From NCBI RefSeq assembly GCF_029784155.1, contig NW_026598422.1, positions 62,001 through 126,000 on the forward strand: DNA of 64,000 bases. The letters are read 5' to 3'. Source of the DNA: Uranotaenia lowii. Its lineage: Eukaryota; Arthropoda; Insecta; Diptera; Culicidae. Positions 33,542 through 46,366 of the stretch are shown here, one piece after another. A program made the position numbers and the translations under genes. How positions within the stretch are numbered: the first letter of the stretch is position 1; every line of letters starts with the position of its first letter. Below the pieces are notes generated by a model. The model ran no database searches, was not told where the DNA came from, and worked only from the letters and a program-made list of their open reading frames with translations.

Positions 33542-34967
33542 CGAGAGAGATAAACATTGAAATGAGGGGCCAAGTTTGCATCAATTGCTTCAAAAATGTC
33601 TTTAATACAGGAAGCATTGTTGTTATAATGCTTTTGATGGATTCAGAAACGTTGAAAAACGAAAAAATTCCATTCAGAATGTCAGTCAACTTAAACAATC
33701 CTGGCTGGGAAGTTGATTCTGGAAAAACTGCATTCGTCATAGGGGCCTTGGAGGTCCCTGCTGGTGTTGAATCATTCTGTGGTGAAAAAATCGTGCGGAA
33801 TCCAGGGGGATTTATTTTTTGTTGTTCTGCAGCATTCGGCTTTTTAGGGACACTGATTGGAGGGCTCATTGTAGGGATTTTCTTTGGTATTTTAGGTGTC
33901 TTGGGAGTTGTTTTAGCACGTTTCCGGGAGTTCGCAACGAAAACAAAAGGGTTTTCCTCATCCGTTGTTTCTTCGTTGTCAACTGGCAACACAGAAAAGA
34001 TGTTATTTGAATGAGGTTGGGCCAGTGGAGAAGCGCTCTTTAAGATAGAGGCATAAGAACGTCTCGATCGTTCTTTTAAAGAGCGCTTCTGTTTATCCCA
34101 GCAACTCTTGAATGCCTCGCACGAAGAGATTTCATGGGGTGAGCCCCCGCAATAGACACATTTCTGCTCTATTGCTGAGCATGCTCCATCCCCATGGTTC
34201 TCCCCGCATTGGGGACAGCGTGGCTTATTGCAACAGTGCGACGCTGTGTGCCCCAACTTGATGCAATTTTTACAATGCATGGGTCGAGGCACGAAGAGTC
34301 ACACAGGAAGCCTTAAAACTCCGTCAATCAAGACGTAGTGAGGGAGGGCGGTACCCGCGAAGGTCACACGAAATGAAGCTGAAGGCGAGTACTTTGTAAC
34401 TCCATTTACGACGTTGGCAGTATTGAGTTGACGGCAATCCACGATTTCGACCGAAGTCGAATCGAGGCTCTTGAACTTACCAACGCCGTTGGATTTAACG
34501 TACTTCGCATCCAGACTCATTTCTGTGATCACGCCCTCAATCTCTACGTCTCGAGACGGGATGTAAACGTGATACTCTAGAATTAGAAAATTGCTAGCCA
34601 CAATCTCGTTTGCAGCTTTCGAGTTAGCCACAACAACGCGCAGCTTGTTCGCACGTAATTTTGTAACACTGGTTACAGAGGTCCACCTCGCCAGATCTTT
34701 GGTGATCTGTACCACATTAAGAGGTTTACCGTTCTTTTTGGGCCGGATGAAAACCACCCATGGCCCAGAGGAAGATGAGCCTTCAGCATATTTTCGGAGC
34801 CGGGTGACTCTACTCTCCACTGGGGATGATCCGACATTGTCATCCATCCGAGAACGATTTGCATCTGAAGGACCAGCATCAGCTGATTCCTCCAGATGCT
34901 CCTCATCTTCATAGGTGATATTCGCATCATCCCCAGTTGGAGGGTATAACCCCCCGCCTTCGCTCAT
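33534..34967 (-). pseudogene. I-clade ORF1 (Gag-like, CCHC knuckles) with one nonsense codon
   Basis: The frame runs from ATG 34967 to TAA at 33536-33534 and is broken once by TGA at 34301-34299. Frames before and after the stop are identical, so a single substitution explains it. The N-terminal half (about 220 residues) has an acidic leader and a domain with WVVFIRPKKNGKPLNV, probably the RNA-binding part of Gag. Downstream are three zinc-knuckle-like clusters: CKNCIKLGHTASHC, CPQCGENHGDGAC and CVYCGGSPHEISSC. ORF1 proteins package LINE RNA. The stop falls just upstream of the first knuckle and would remove all three. Readthrough is possible but unsupported. Confidence 0.9.
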
Positions 34968-35526
34968 ATTTTTCAACGGGAAAACGAATGCCCTCCGTGT
35001 TGAAAATATGAGCGAAGCCCAAAATTATCGAAATATATATTTATTTAAAGGGAAATAAGATAGAGAAAGAAAATGTGAAAAAAGAATGAAAAAAAGAACT
35101 CACTATTTTTTTTGCACTTCTTGAAATGGTTTTTCTTCTAGTGTGGATTGCTCCAACCACGTGGTCCTCCGTTGATCCAACAAGATGGCGACGTCAACCG
35201 GAGAAAACAACCAAACGAATGCTTGACCGCTCTGAGATCACTCGGCTACGGCTAATAACAACCGAGTTACCGCCCTGACGGTGTTGAAAATCCGGATTTG
35301 GAGGGCGAACTGGAACGCACTTGTTGACGATTATGGCCAGGATGGTGATGGTGACAAAATGCTGTTTCCAAATTGGCTAAATAAGCTTGCCAACTGTCCT
35401 TGTGAGGAAATCCGGCAATTAACGACCGAACCAGCAACAATAAATCACTCCGCGTGAAAAAAAAACTCACTTTACTTGGCGAGAAACAAAACAAAAAAAC
35501 ACCCTGGCACTGCAGTAAATCAAAAA

Positions 35527-35561
35527 ACGTCCGCACTGTGCGAGCTTCTAGGATGGAATGA
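35527..35561 (-). promoter_or_regulatory. Internal Inr + DPE promoter of the I-clade LINE
   Basis: On the minus strand, TCATTC (35561-35556) matches the Inr consensus TCAKTY with A+1 at 35559. GGACGT (35532-35527) matches the DPE consensus RGWYVT and begins exactly at +28, the required spacing. The first T of the Inr lies at the junction with flanking DNA. This arrangement is known for insect non-LTR elements, which carry promoters downstream of +1. Confidence 0.8.
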
Positions 35562-35572
35562 AAACGACCTAA

Positions 35573-37255
35573 TGTAGTGAAGACAGTCGAGGAACTGAGG
35601 AAAGTATGGGTTTACATGCAAAAACAACGATTGTTTCACAGGTTGTGCAGAATCTTAAGGCCAAGGTGTGGACATTTGCGTATGGACTGTAAATAAAATA
35701 GGAGTAAAATAGTAAAAAAAAATTAAAAAAATAAGTAAAATGAAGTTTAATAGTAATTTTTGAAATCCTGAAAATTTAGTGGCAAACGTATGAAAACTCG
35801 AATTTTGCGAATCAATTTTGTGTGTGGTAATTTCATCGTGGACACCCTTTATGATATCCCAATGATGATTAATCATCATCTAACACGAATTTTGCTGGGA
35901 GCCATCAAAGATTTTTCTTTTTTGTAAGCCTCACAAATTAAAAGAAATTAACTCAAAATTGTATAAAACATCTGCAAAAAAACGATCTTTTGCCAAAGTA
36001 ATCATCGATCAAATTCAAAACACTCCCCAAAACAGAAGCTGCAGCAAACTGCAATCTTGTCGATCTGAGGTGAGTTGTTGCACTGATTTGCATCTTCAGG
36101 TGGCTCCTTTTCGCAGCTACCATTGAGAGTTTCTGTGCGCTTAAGTGCTACATGCAAATTCTTGCTTCATTCATTTTCACGAACAACAAACAGAAAAATA
36201 AGAGGAATTGGTATAATACACCGGGAAACGATACACTACGGAACGCCATCGTCGCAACAACCGGCAATGTTCGTCATTTTTTGAAGTCATAATATTTAAT
36301 TTGTTTCCACCTTCTGGGCGTTTTGTGTGATATCTCATAAATTTGCGGTGGTAGCATTTATTTTTATTATTATGATTTTTTTTTCGTTCCTGGTTCTGGT
36401 GGCAGTCAAGGAGATTGGCGGTGATTTTTTTTTAAATTTGCCTCTAAATTGTTTGGGACGCATAGGAGCCAGAACAAAAAAGACTACAGTAAGTACTGTT
36501 CAAATGATCTTTGGTAGAACTTCGGCAGACGGACATGTCCTTTCTTTCTCGGTGATCGAAATTATTGGTTCTGGCGAATTGTAATTTATCGATTCGCTTT
36601 CGGAACCGTTCTGGAACGGGTTCTGATCACCCGGGCAAGGAGAAAATCCGCGCTCAAGTGGAAATAAATCATTTAATTTTTATTATTTTTGCCCCCGAAC
36701 TTTTTTTCCTGTTTTTTTCTCTATACTCTTAGTTTTCTTTTTGGAATAAGTACACGAAATGCTTTCGCGGGCTCCAGGTTCGGTTTCAATTTCGTTCTGC
36801 TTTATGATGGTTTTTTGCCTGTTCTCGAAGCTCAGAGACCGGTGGAACGGAGATAGTTCCCAAGATAGCCGCGGGCTGAAAACGATCGACGAAACAGAAT
36901 TTGACTTACCCAATATTCCCGGGAACCAGAGCTGTGTGTTCCGTGTGCCCTGCCTGCTTCTACCCGGTTTGGGGACCTTGAGTTACCGAATCGGTGTCGC
37001 TCGTGATGAGTTTGGCCATTTTTCCAGTAAAAACGATTGCAACGGAAAGATGACGACGAGGTATTGAAATCAGCCTCGGTAAACACCTATATTTCTACAC
37101 GGGTGGCGATTGTTGAGAAGATTGTGCAACCCGACAAAACAGGAAATTTTACGAAGAACCGATAATGTAGTCACTTTGAATTCCTCAAACAACCAAAAGC
37201 TTCTCATTTTTTTAACGGCATTGGCAAAGTTCAATTTTGTCTAAATAATTACAAT
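35573..37255. other. Probable unique host DNA, no gene recognised
   Basis: Mixed composition. ORFs 36759-37067 (plus) and 36832-37086 (minus) overlap each other and lack known domains. No repeat structure seen. Confidence 0.4.
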
Positions 37256-39080
37256 ACCATACAAAACAATACAATACAATACAATACAATACAAAACAAT
37301 ACAATACAATACAATACAATACAATACAATACAATACAATACAATACAATACAATACAATACAATACAATACAATACAACACAATACAATACAATACAAT
37401 ACAATACAATACAATACAATACAATACAATAAAATACAATACAATACAATACAATACAATACAATACAATACAATACAATACAATACAATACAATACAAT
37501 ACAATACAATACAATACAATACAATACAATACAATACAATACAATACAATACAATACAATACAATACAATACAATACAATACAATACAATACAATACAAT
37601 ACAATACAATACAATACAATACAATACAATACAATACAATACAATACAATACAATACAATACAATACAATACAATACAATACAATACAATACAATACAAT
37701 ACAATACAATACAATACAATACAATACAATACAATACAATACAATACAATACAATACAATACAATACAATACAATACAATACAATACAATACAATACAAT
37801 ACAATACAATACAATACAATACAATACAATACAATACAATACAATACAATACAATACAATACAATACAATACAATACAATACAATACAATACAATACAAT
37901 ACAATACAATACAATACAATACAATACAATACAATACAATACAATACAATACAATACAATACAATACAATACAATACAATACAATACAATACAATACAAT
38001 ACAATACAATACAATACAATACAATACAATACAATACAATACAATACAATACAATACAATACAATACAATACAATACAATACAATACAATACAATACAAT
38101 ACAATACAATACAATACAATACAATACAATACAATACAATACAATACAATACAATACAATACAATACAATACAATACAATACAATACAATACAATACAAT
38201 ACAATACAATACAATACAATACAATACAATACAATACAATACAATACAATACAATACAATACAATACAATACAATACAATACAATACAATACAATACAAT
38301 ACAATACAATACAATACAATACAATACAATACAATACAATACAATACAATACAATACAATACAATACAATACAATACAATACAATACAATACAATACAAT
38401 ACAATACAATACAATACAATACAATACAATACAATACAATACAATACAATACAATACAATACAATACAATACAATACAATACAATACAATACAATACAAT
38501 ACAATACAATACAATACAATACAATACAATACAATACAATACAATACAATACAATACAATACAATACAATACAATACAATACAATACAATACAATACAAT
38601 ACAATACAATACAATACAATACAATACAATACAATACAATACAATACAATACAATACAATACAATACAATACAATACAATACAATACAATACAATACAAT
38701 ACAATACAATACAATACAATACAATACAATACAATACAATACAATACAATACAATACAATACAATACAATACAATACAATACAATACAATACAATACAAT
38801 ACAATACAATACAATACAATACAATACAATACAATACAATACAATACAATACAATACAATACAATACAATACAATACAATACAATACAATACAATACAAT
38901 ACAATACAATACAATACAATACAATACAATACAATACAATACAATACAATACAATACAATACAATACAATACAATACAATACAATACAATACAATACAAT
39001 ACAATACAATACAGTACAATACAATACAATACAATACAATACAATACAATACAATACAATACAATACAATACAATACACT
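37256..39080. repeat. (ACAAT)n pentanucleotide array, ~1.8 kb
   Basis: About 360 copies of ACAAT. The interior from about 37440 to 39010 appears perfect; variants (ACAAA, ACAAC, ACAGT, AAAAT) cluster at the two ends. The minus-strand ORFs of 606-645 residues (repeating YCIVL) are artefacts: no frame of the unit contains a stop. Confidence 0.98.
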
Positions 39081-40408
39081 AAAATAAAATACAATACAAT
39101 AGAAGTCAATACAATACAATACGATACAATACTTAAAAATACAATACAAGACTTTACTAAACCAAAAAGAAATTTTCCAGAAATTTCAGCCTACTTTCTG
39201 TTCTTGATAATTTCAAATTCAGTTCAGTAAGCATTGTTTCACTTTTATGTTTTGGATTGCAAATAGCATGAAATGTTCTTTTCCCAATAATTAATCAATG
39301 AAGGTCCCCATGTCGCTGTTCTTATCTCCCTGTGGCGAAATATAAACAGCCATCCCCACCAAAAATGGTTCCTGCAGCATCGTGCAGTTCGATCTTCATT
39401 CAGAAGTACCAGTACTCCACGGATCAACGGGAGGACGAGTGTAAGTCGAGTGAAGCGCAAGAAGAAGGAAAAAAAAGCTCAGCCAGCCTTTCCCGATAAG
39501 TACGATGTCCGTTGTAAATTTATCGTCGATGAGACTGGATAGCGACGTTTGACTGCTACCGGGCATTGCGCCAGAAAATGCTGAACGAAGAAAAAGAAGA
39601 TAAAAGGATGCCACGGAAGGGAACAACAACAACAACATCGGGGTTTGGGCTCTGCGGTTATCTTTTTCGCTGTTTTGGGTACACACAGACAGCACAGACT
39701 CTTCTTGAATGATGCACTCGAGTGTCCCCCGGCTCTTTTTTCCCTGTCTGCATCGCCCCGTGTCGTCATCGGCAGTGTTTGCCAAAAGTGCAATGAAAGT
39801 GAATGCACCAGCACAGAACCGTGTCGCAGTCATCGTCTTCTTCAAAATGCAGGCCGCCGCGTGATTTCGATTTTGTATTTCGAAGTGTTTTAGCGAGTTT
39901 TATTTCCTCTGCGGAGGGTGCATCCCCGATTTTTTAAGCTTTACACATTTTTTAACTTCTTATTACCCAAATGCTTCAAATTCTGAGATTAAAAGTTGCA
40001 TAAAAGATGTCTTGAAATGTTTGAAAGTACTCCATATTTATAAACCTAATTGGAGATATTATAATTTATTTTTAATTATAAGAAAATTTCTACATTTTGG
40101 CATTATTGTTTTTATCTTAAACCCTTAAATATCGCTGACAATTTTCACAACAGGAGGTCAACAACCTATTCCTCAGAAATATTTCAAATTGTGAAAGTTG
40201 CCCTAATTTGGTCTCTTCAATCGATGGTTTTTTTTAAATTTTTTTATTCCATGAAAGGATAGAAGTAGTATTTTTTTCTCCGAAAATCTTTTTTTAGTTA
40301 ACTAGCTGACCAGGCGTGCTTTATTCACCATACACCGTGCTTGTTACGCCGAAATTTTTGTTGGTCTCTCTTTATTCCAATCTTTAGCTATCATAGGAAA
40401 AAAAATCG
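39081..40408. other. Mixed non-coding sequence; fragment of a dispersed repeat
   Basis: 39240-39900 is GC-richer and holds overlapping ORFs on both strands (39396-39845 minus, 149 residues), none with a recognised domain; the start FCAGAFTFIALLANT is weakly signal-like. At about 40299 TAACTAGCTGACCAGGCGTG is a fragment of the repeat starting at 7498. Confidence 0.4.
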
Positions 40409-40410
40409 TA

Positions 40411-41300
40411 AGGTAGGAGCGGGCTATATCCGCCTATTAAGCAGAATACTTATTTTATAGAATATTACATTGAATACGTGTACAAAAACTACATACACAA
40501 GAGCAGACACCTGTTTTCTATAATTGGAATTATTTTTTGGTTGAAATCTCCTTCCGTTTTTGAGAAATTGATTTTATTTTTACTGTTGTCAAAATAGCCG
40601 AACGTCGAACCGGGCGGGCTAAACGCGCCTATTTATGTTTTAAGTAAAATTTCTGTTTTTTTAACAATACTTCCGTTAAATTTCATTGGAAATGCTCAAA
40701 ACTGATAATTTACCTACGAAAAAGCTGAAGTTTTTTTTTTAAATTTATGTCTTTTATAACTTTATGGAATAAACAAAATTTAGGGTTGCCATCATATGGA
40801 GGAATTTCATTCCTAAGATAAATTTTATCAAATCTGTTTTGAGATCTCCGATTCGCTCTCAAGATGTTAATTAGAGCTTAGATTTGAAGTTTTATTGATT
40901 AAAATCATACAATTATTCTATTTAACCTGTTATTTTAGGGTAGCGGCCTTTTACAAACATGATGGGGGCATACAAAAACACTCTCTTGTTCCACTTTCCC
41001 ATCATTTTGAAACCATCATAAAAGCTTAAATTCGTTTAACTTTTAAGGTTCACTTGAATAAAATACAAAAACGGCCCAATTTTTTGTTTTGAGCTTCTCT
41101 ACGTATAATTTTAAAAGTCAAAATATTACATCAAAAGGTAGCAAAACATTGTATGAATTTTTATTTTTTTTTTGAGTTGGTTCGAAGCGTATCACCCTCA
41201 AAATGCATTGATTAGATATGTTGTCTTGTCAGCCATTTCGTAAAACGGCCATAGGCGCATTTAACCCGAAAGGCCCATTTAGGAAACCTTTCCCCTACCT
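40411..41300. mobile_element. TA-flanked MITE (890 bp), AGGTAGGRG termini
   Basis: TA at 40409-40410 and 41301-41302. Left end AGGTAGGAGCGGGCTATA; right end, inverted, AGGTAGGGGAAAGGTTTCC. Interior has GCGGGCTAAACGCGCC and GGCGCATTTAACCCG words. Imperfect TIRs, no coding capacity. Confidence 0.7.
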
Positions 41301-41302
41301 TA

Positions 41303-41918
41303 ACACAGGCCGGTGAGGGGAGTTTTTAAAATTGAAATATTGCTAAAAATAATATCAACACCCTAACTCACAATATTTAAGAAAATTGATTTCTAAAAGC
41401 ATTTTCACACTAATAACCATCACACAAACTAAAAAAAATAATAAATTTTACTAGTACGGTGCAAAATAAATCAAAATAAAAATTTCAAATCTTTTGTTCC
41501 TTTGAGTAATTAACAAAATACTCAAAATGATGATATTTATTCAAAACTAGAAATTTTAAGTCAATATTTTCGAAATACCAGAAAAGGAATGCGAATTAAA
41601 ATTACGAATAAAATTTGAAGCTTCGAGCATGAGAATCAGTGCCCGGAAATAAAATACATCAAATATAACAGCAGATTTAAATAGAGACTAAAACCGAATT
41701 AAATAATATTAAACGAGGTCAGAGATGAACCATGGTTTAAAATTCTTGATTCTTGATATTTATTAAAAAATAACTTAAACAAGATTTTCAGTGGAAAAGA
41801 TTTATTAGCAGCTTGGTGGAGAGCTTAATGTGGACTGAGAAAATTTTCACGGTTGTTTATTTAAGAAAACTTCCGTTTCCATAGAGGTGACCAGTAACCA
41901 GCATTCTTCGATTGCCAA
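41303..41918. other. AT-rich stretch downstream of copia RNase H
   Basis: Expected location of the copia 3' LTR, but no LTR pair could be recognised by eye. Confidence 0.35.
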
Positions 41919-44118
41919 TTATTCCAACACCCGCCCTGAATCGGTCGATCCTAGGAGGGGCCGTAGGTTGCAGAAACGTCCAGGCTCCAGTGCTTTGGTG
42001 AACGCATCTGCAAGTTGGTTTGCTGTTCCTATTGCTACGATCTGTAGCCTTCCGTGTGCCACATGATCTCGCAGGAAATGGTGTTTCACATCAATATGCT
42101 TCACACGCTTGTTTTCGGAGTTTGTGGTCATCGCAAAGCAGCCACGATTGTCTTCAAAAATGTTGAACGGTTTTCCAGGGGGAACTTGCTGCAGATCTTC
42201 TAAGATTCCTTGTAGCCACAGTCCTTCGGAAGCAGCTACGCTTAAGGCTGCATACTCAGCTTCACAGGATGACAATGCAACGGTTTGTTGCTTCCTACTG
42301 GCCCAGGACACCGTATTGTCGAATTCCTTGAAGACATAACCGCTCACGGATTTCCTATCTTCAGTATCAGACGCCCAATCCGCATCAGCGTACTCGATCA
42401 GAAGTTCAGCATTTTCGTCTCGCTTGAATTGGAGTTTGAGGTTCTTCGTGCCTTTCATGTATCAGCGCTTGCCAGTGTGCTTCGCCAGGTTGACTTTGGA
42501 AACGTCCCAAGTATGCAACGGCGAATGAAATATCGGGACGGACACATAGCATTGTTTACATGAGACTGCCAAGTAGCTCACGATAAGGATGGCAGACCGG
42601 ATTTCCTTTATTCGTTGGTAGAAAATAGGCCTTCTCCATTGGTGTTTTCACGTGGTTGCAATGTTTCATGCCAAATTTCGTCAACACACGATCCACAGCG
42701 ACTTTTTGACTCAGAGACATCAAACCAGCAGCACGATCATATCGGATCTTGATTCCGAGAAAGTGGTTCACTTGCCCAAGGTCCGTCATCTGAAGGTTTT
42801 TGAAAAGGGATAGCTTGATCTGCTTCATAAGCTCTAGACGATCGCCAACGATGAGCAGGTCGTCAACGTAGATGACGATATACACCCGCCCTCGATCGTC
42901 AATTCGGGTATATAAGCAATAATCATGTCAGGAACGCGTAAAACCGAAACCCAGAAGGAGGTCATTCAGTTTAGTATTCCAACATCGTGGGCTTTGCTTA
43001 AATCCATACAGTGATCGTTCCAACTTGCACCAACTTGTGGTCATCGCAAAGCAGCAGCAACAGCAACAGATTCGGATTTGCGATGACTCCATCCGGTATG
43101 GCTAAATAGACGTCTTCTTCTAGTTCACCGTATAGGAACGCCGTCTTGACATCGAGTTGATTGATGAACATCTTCCGGTGCACCGCTACAGCCAGAACGG
43201 TTCGTATTGTCGCCAACTCAGCAACAGGGGAATAAGTTTCGCGATAATCGACGCCAGCCTTCTGCAGGAAACCTTTAGCGACTAAACGAGCCTTGTATCG
43301 CACAGGTTTTCCATTTTCGTCTTGCTTGACCCGGAACACCAATTTGGATTTGAGAGGAACCACACCAGCTGGTCGTTCTACCAGCCGCCACACGTGGTTG
43401 TCAGCCATGGACTTCAGTTCTTCATCGACCGCTTGCCTCCAGAAAACCTCATCGTCTTGCCCAGCAATGTCCTTATACGCCTCAGGAGCATCGGAAATGG
43501 AACGTTCGACCTCATACTGTCCCACAACAGCATCAACGTTTGGAACGATATCTGTAGGACAGGATTGCGCGGCAGTGAAAAGTTTTCCAACAACAAAGTC
43601 TTTAAACTTACCGGGGAGCTTGCGCTCCCGTTCGCCGCGCCTCGGGGTTACCATATCGAGGTTCGAACCACGGTCTGTTTGCGAATGGAGCGCTCCGGAA
43701 TCGTCAACGTCATCGTCTTCGTCGTCAGTCATGATGCTTCTGTTCTGATCCGGCGGGGGCACCTCTTCGCTTTCAACGGGGTTTTCATGTGGCCGCACTT
43801 CTTAAACTTGGAAATCATATTGAATAGGGACCACACTCGACGGACTTTCGCAAGGAACCTTAGCAGCAAACGGAAAACTATTTTCATCAAACTTCACGTC
43901 TCTTGACAGGAACAATTCCTTCTTCTCTGGATTCCACAGACGGTAAGCATTTGGAGCATAGCCAACCATCACAGCCAGTTTGCTTTTCTGGTCCAGTTTT
44001 CTTCTTTGTTGCGCCGCCACCCAAGCATACGCTTTACAGCCAAAAACGCGAAGTTTGCTCAGGTCTGGCTTGTGGCCTGTCCACATTTCCGCAGGGGTCT
44101 TCTGGCAAGATAGAGCAC
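41919..44118 (-). pseudogene. Ty1/copia pol relict, 3' half: end of integrase, RT, RNase H
   Basis: Minus strand. 44118-43802 is the integrase C-terminal part (PAEMWTGHKPDLSKLRVFG, then 'FLSRDVKFDE'). 43798-42998 and 42885-42556 hold the copia RT: VFRVKQDENGKPVRYKARLV, INQLDVKTAFLYGELEEDVY, then YIVIYVDDLLIVGD with the YVDD box. 42458-41919 is RNase H: YADADWASDTEDRKSVSGY, ALSSCEAEYAAL, KHIDVKHHFLRDHV and ADAFTKALEPGRF. A stop at 43802, loss of the block between 42998 and 42886, and an extra-frame gap near 42458-42556 show decay. Continues on the far side of the Loa-like insertion at 55353. Confidence 0.9.
44107..44118. repeat. TSD (left) of the Loa-like LINE, AAGATAGAGCAC
   Basis: The same 12 bp recur at 55341-55352, directly after the A-run. 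Joining copia across the two copies restores an uninterrupted integrase reading frame. Confidence 0.9.
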
Positions 44119-44732
44119 GAAGCTTGTGTATGTGAGAAGTGATCGCGATCGCGTGTTTCATAACCGTTCCCAATATTGTGGCTATTTCCTACGGAAAAAA
44201 ACCTTAAATACTAAGGAAAAGTTATTTCACGCGGAAAAGATTGTGTAAAGTCCACGTTGTTAACAAATTTTTATTCCTGGTCTTAACAAAAAACGTTAAA
44301 AAGTGGGTTTTGGAAAATATCCATCTAGCCCCTTTGTAACAGTTAAGACTCAAGGAGAGAAAAAGCAGTGAAGTGGCGTCTCGTGCTGTCTCACTCATGT
44401 GCACAATTATTTGATTTTCCTTTCTCTTAAAATTTATGAGTAATAAGCGAACTGAAGGCAAAAGGGAACTTCGAGATCCTAAGCTTGATCTAAAAGATCA
44501 TTTACTGACATATCTGAATCACCAATTTGATAAGTGAATAGTGAACTAGAGAAACTCATCTCACTAACCTATCAAAACAAACCAAACAATATTTCTTTTT
44601 TTTTTCCTTAATTATAATCTTATTTTGCAAGCTTCAAGTAAAATCTTTATAACTATTTCTTACCAATTGAACTCTAAACATTGAACACTTTAGCAATCAA
44701 GTGGCTTCTAAAACTGTGTACTATAAGTGAAA

Positions 44733-46366
44733 ATGAGCGAACAGCAGATGTGTCAGAGCTCTTCGACCTGTCCTCCGATGGACAAAGACATGCTGAACGA
44801 GGAAACTCTCTGCGAAATTCCTCATAATATATTGGATGACGATGCACGGTCAAGAGGCTCGTCAATTTTGGAATCAGAAGATACAGACGAAAATGATATG
44901 AGTTTAAATAACGCAACGGTAGTCGAACGTAGTGCATGCATTGAATATCGAAAAAATGAGCTCTTTTGCGGTGCCTCGGTCGAAACCCACTCGATCGCTG
45001 GACCCTCTTCAATCGCAACAAGAATAATCCTAAGCTCGGATTCGCGTTCCAAAAAGTCCGAGTTGGATAACAGTCTTGCAAATGCCGAAATGAAGCCGGG
45101 TCCATCGGGTGCTGACTTGTGCATGGAATCGGTAGGAACCGAAACACCTCCTAGCAAAACGAAAAACAAAAACTCTCTCACTGGTGCTGGTCGTAGGCGC
45201 ATGAAAAAACTAGTGGCCTGTGGGTATAGCAGTGGTGGGTATAGCAGTGTTGAAGCACGTCTTCTGGCAAGAACTCCACTGGTAAGTTCTCCCATCGAGT
45301 CAATAAAAAGATCACGGCATATGGGTAGTAGCGGATCTGCAGATGCCAATCCTACTCTGAAAAAACTAAAGAAGATCATTCATATAAAAGAAGAGGAAAT
45401 AATAATGTTTTTATGGGGAACACTCAAGTGCAAGGGCCCCTAAGCTACAGAGATGCGGTGGCTAGGATTAGGGTAGGTATACTGCCTAAATCCTACCCGC
45501 TTACTGAACTAACCACCACACAACTGGAGTTACTCGATGATAGCATTATTGCACAAGTTCTCGAGCAACGCAAATCAAAATTTAAACCAATGTTTTCTTC
45601 GTGCAGTTTTAAGTCGGGTTATATGATGCTACAATGCCAAAATATAGAAACCGTGACTTGGCTGAAAGGTATAATTTCCAAAATTCGTCCGTGGGTAGGA
45701 GCTGAGCTTGTCGTTGTAGACGCGGATAAGCTTCCAAGGCAAGAACCCTATATAGCATTTTTTCGAAAAAGTCTTAATTATAGCAATGAGACAATAAAAG
45801 CTTTGATCGAGAGTCAGAATCACTTATCCACCTCTGAGTGGAGAGTGCTGAAACGAATCCCGATCAGTTCTCAACATGTTGAAATCATCTTTACAATGGA
45901 TGCTGGTTCCAAGAAAAAACTTATTGAAACCAATTTCAACATAAATTATAAATACAGTGTAATTCCTATAAGGGAAGCCAACTCACAAATGTATAATTCT
46001 AACCAAGCAAACTCAGAGCAATCTAAAATAGGCTCTGGAACGGAAGACTTGGAAGCTGGGCAAACATGCAGTTATGTATCAACTAGTTCAGTACAAAGCA
46101 TGGACGTTGCAGAGTACGATAAAGTAGGGTCTGACTCACATGTAAGTGCCAATCTCCAACCTCTAATTCAATTTAAAGATCAAAAAATGGAAAATATTTC
46201 TGGAAATAATAATCATCAGAATCAATCATCAATGAACGTGAGCAATGTTTTTAACAAAACGAATTGCGCCGAAAAAAATTATCCTAAGAGAGTATTGGTA
46301 CGTCAGACAAACATGCGGGAAGATAGAGTGCCCCAACAAGACGAATCTAATTTCAATGACCAATAA
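44733..46366 (+). pseudogene. Loa-like ORF1 with a frameshift
   Basis: ATG 44733 opens a frame to 45443; the continuation is in another frame from about 45413 to TAA at 46364-46366. The join lies near 45405-45420, next to a T-run (GTTTTTATGGGG), consistent with a 1-nt indel. The first part is serine-rich and low-complexity with a basic stretch (GAGRRRMKKLVACGYSSGGY) resembling ORF1 of Loa-group elements. The second holds the conserved domain (SYRDAVARIRVGILPKSYP, MMLQCQNIETVTWLKGII, EWRVLKRIPISSQHVEIIF), similar to the DUF4780 class of insect retrotransposon ORF1. No CCHC knuckle seen. It overlaps the ORF2 start by 11 nt. Confidence 0.8.

Larger units (their letters stand above)
29697..35561 (-). 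mobile_element. Near-complete I-clade LINE (~5.9 kb)
   Basis: Minus-strand element bounded by an 11-bp TSD, AAACGACCTAA at 29686-29696 and 35562-35572. It has a poly(A) tail (T-run 29697-29714 on the plus strand), an Inr/DPE promoter at the 5' end, a 5' UTR of about 590 bp, ORF1, ORF2 and a ~140-bp 3' UTR. ORF1 and ORF2 overlap by 8 nt in the sequence ATGGCTAA. Only one inactivating change was seen, an in-frame TGA in ORF1. This is the youngest-looking large element in the window. Confidence 0.95.

Noticed and set aside
37256..39080. Telomeric repeat
   Set aside because: ACAAT is not an insect telomere motif (TTAGG) and the array is internal with unrelated DNA on both sides.
37212..39149. 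Minus-strand ORFs of 606-645 residues repeating YCIVL
   Set aside because: Pure translation of (ACAAT)n; no frame of the pentamer contains a stop, so the length carries no coding evidence.
39396..39845. 149-residue minus-strand ORF as a host gene
   Set aside because: No recognised domain, overlapped by ORFs in two other frames, no conserved context; probably chance.
43322..43906. Plus-strand ORFs of 151-194 residues
   Set aside because: Shadows of the copia RT/integrase coding sequence on the opposite strand.
44119..44173. Copia integrase frame extending to 44173
   Set aside because: The TSD at 44107-44118 shows that these bases belong to the LINE 5' end; the frame is open by chance.
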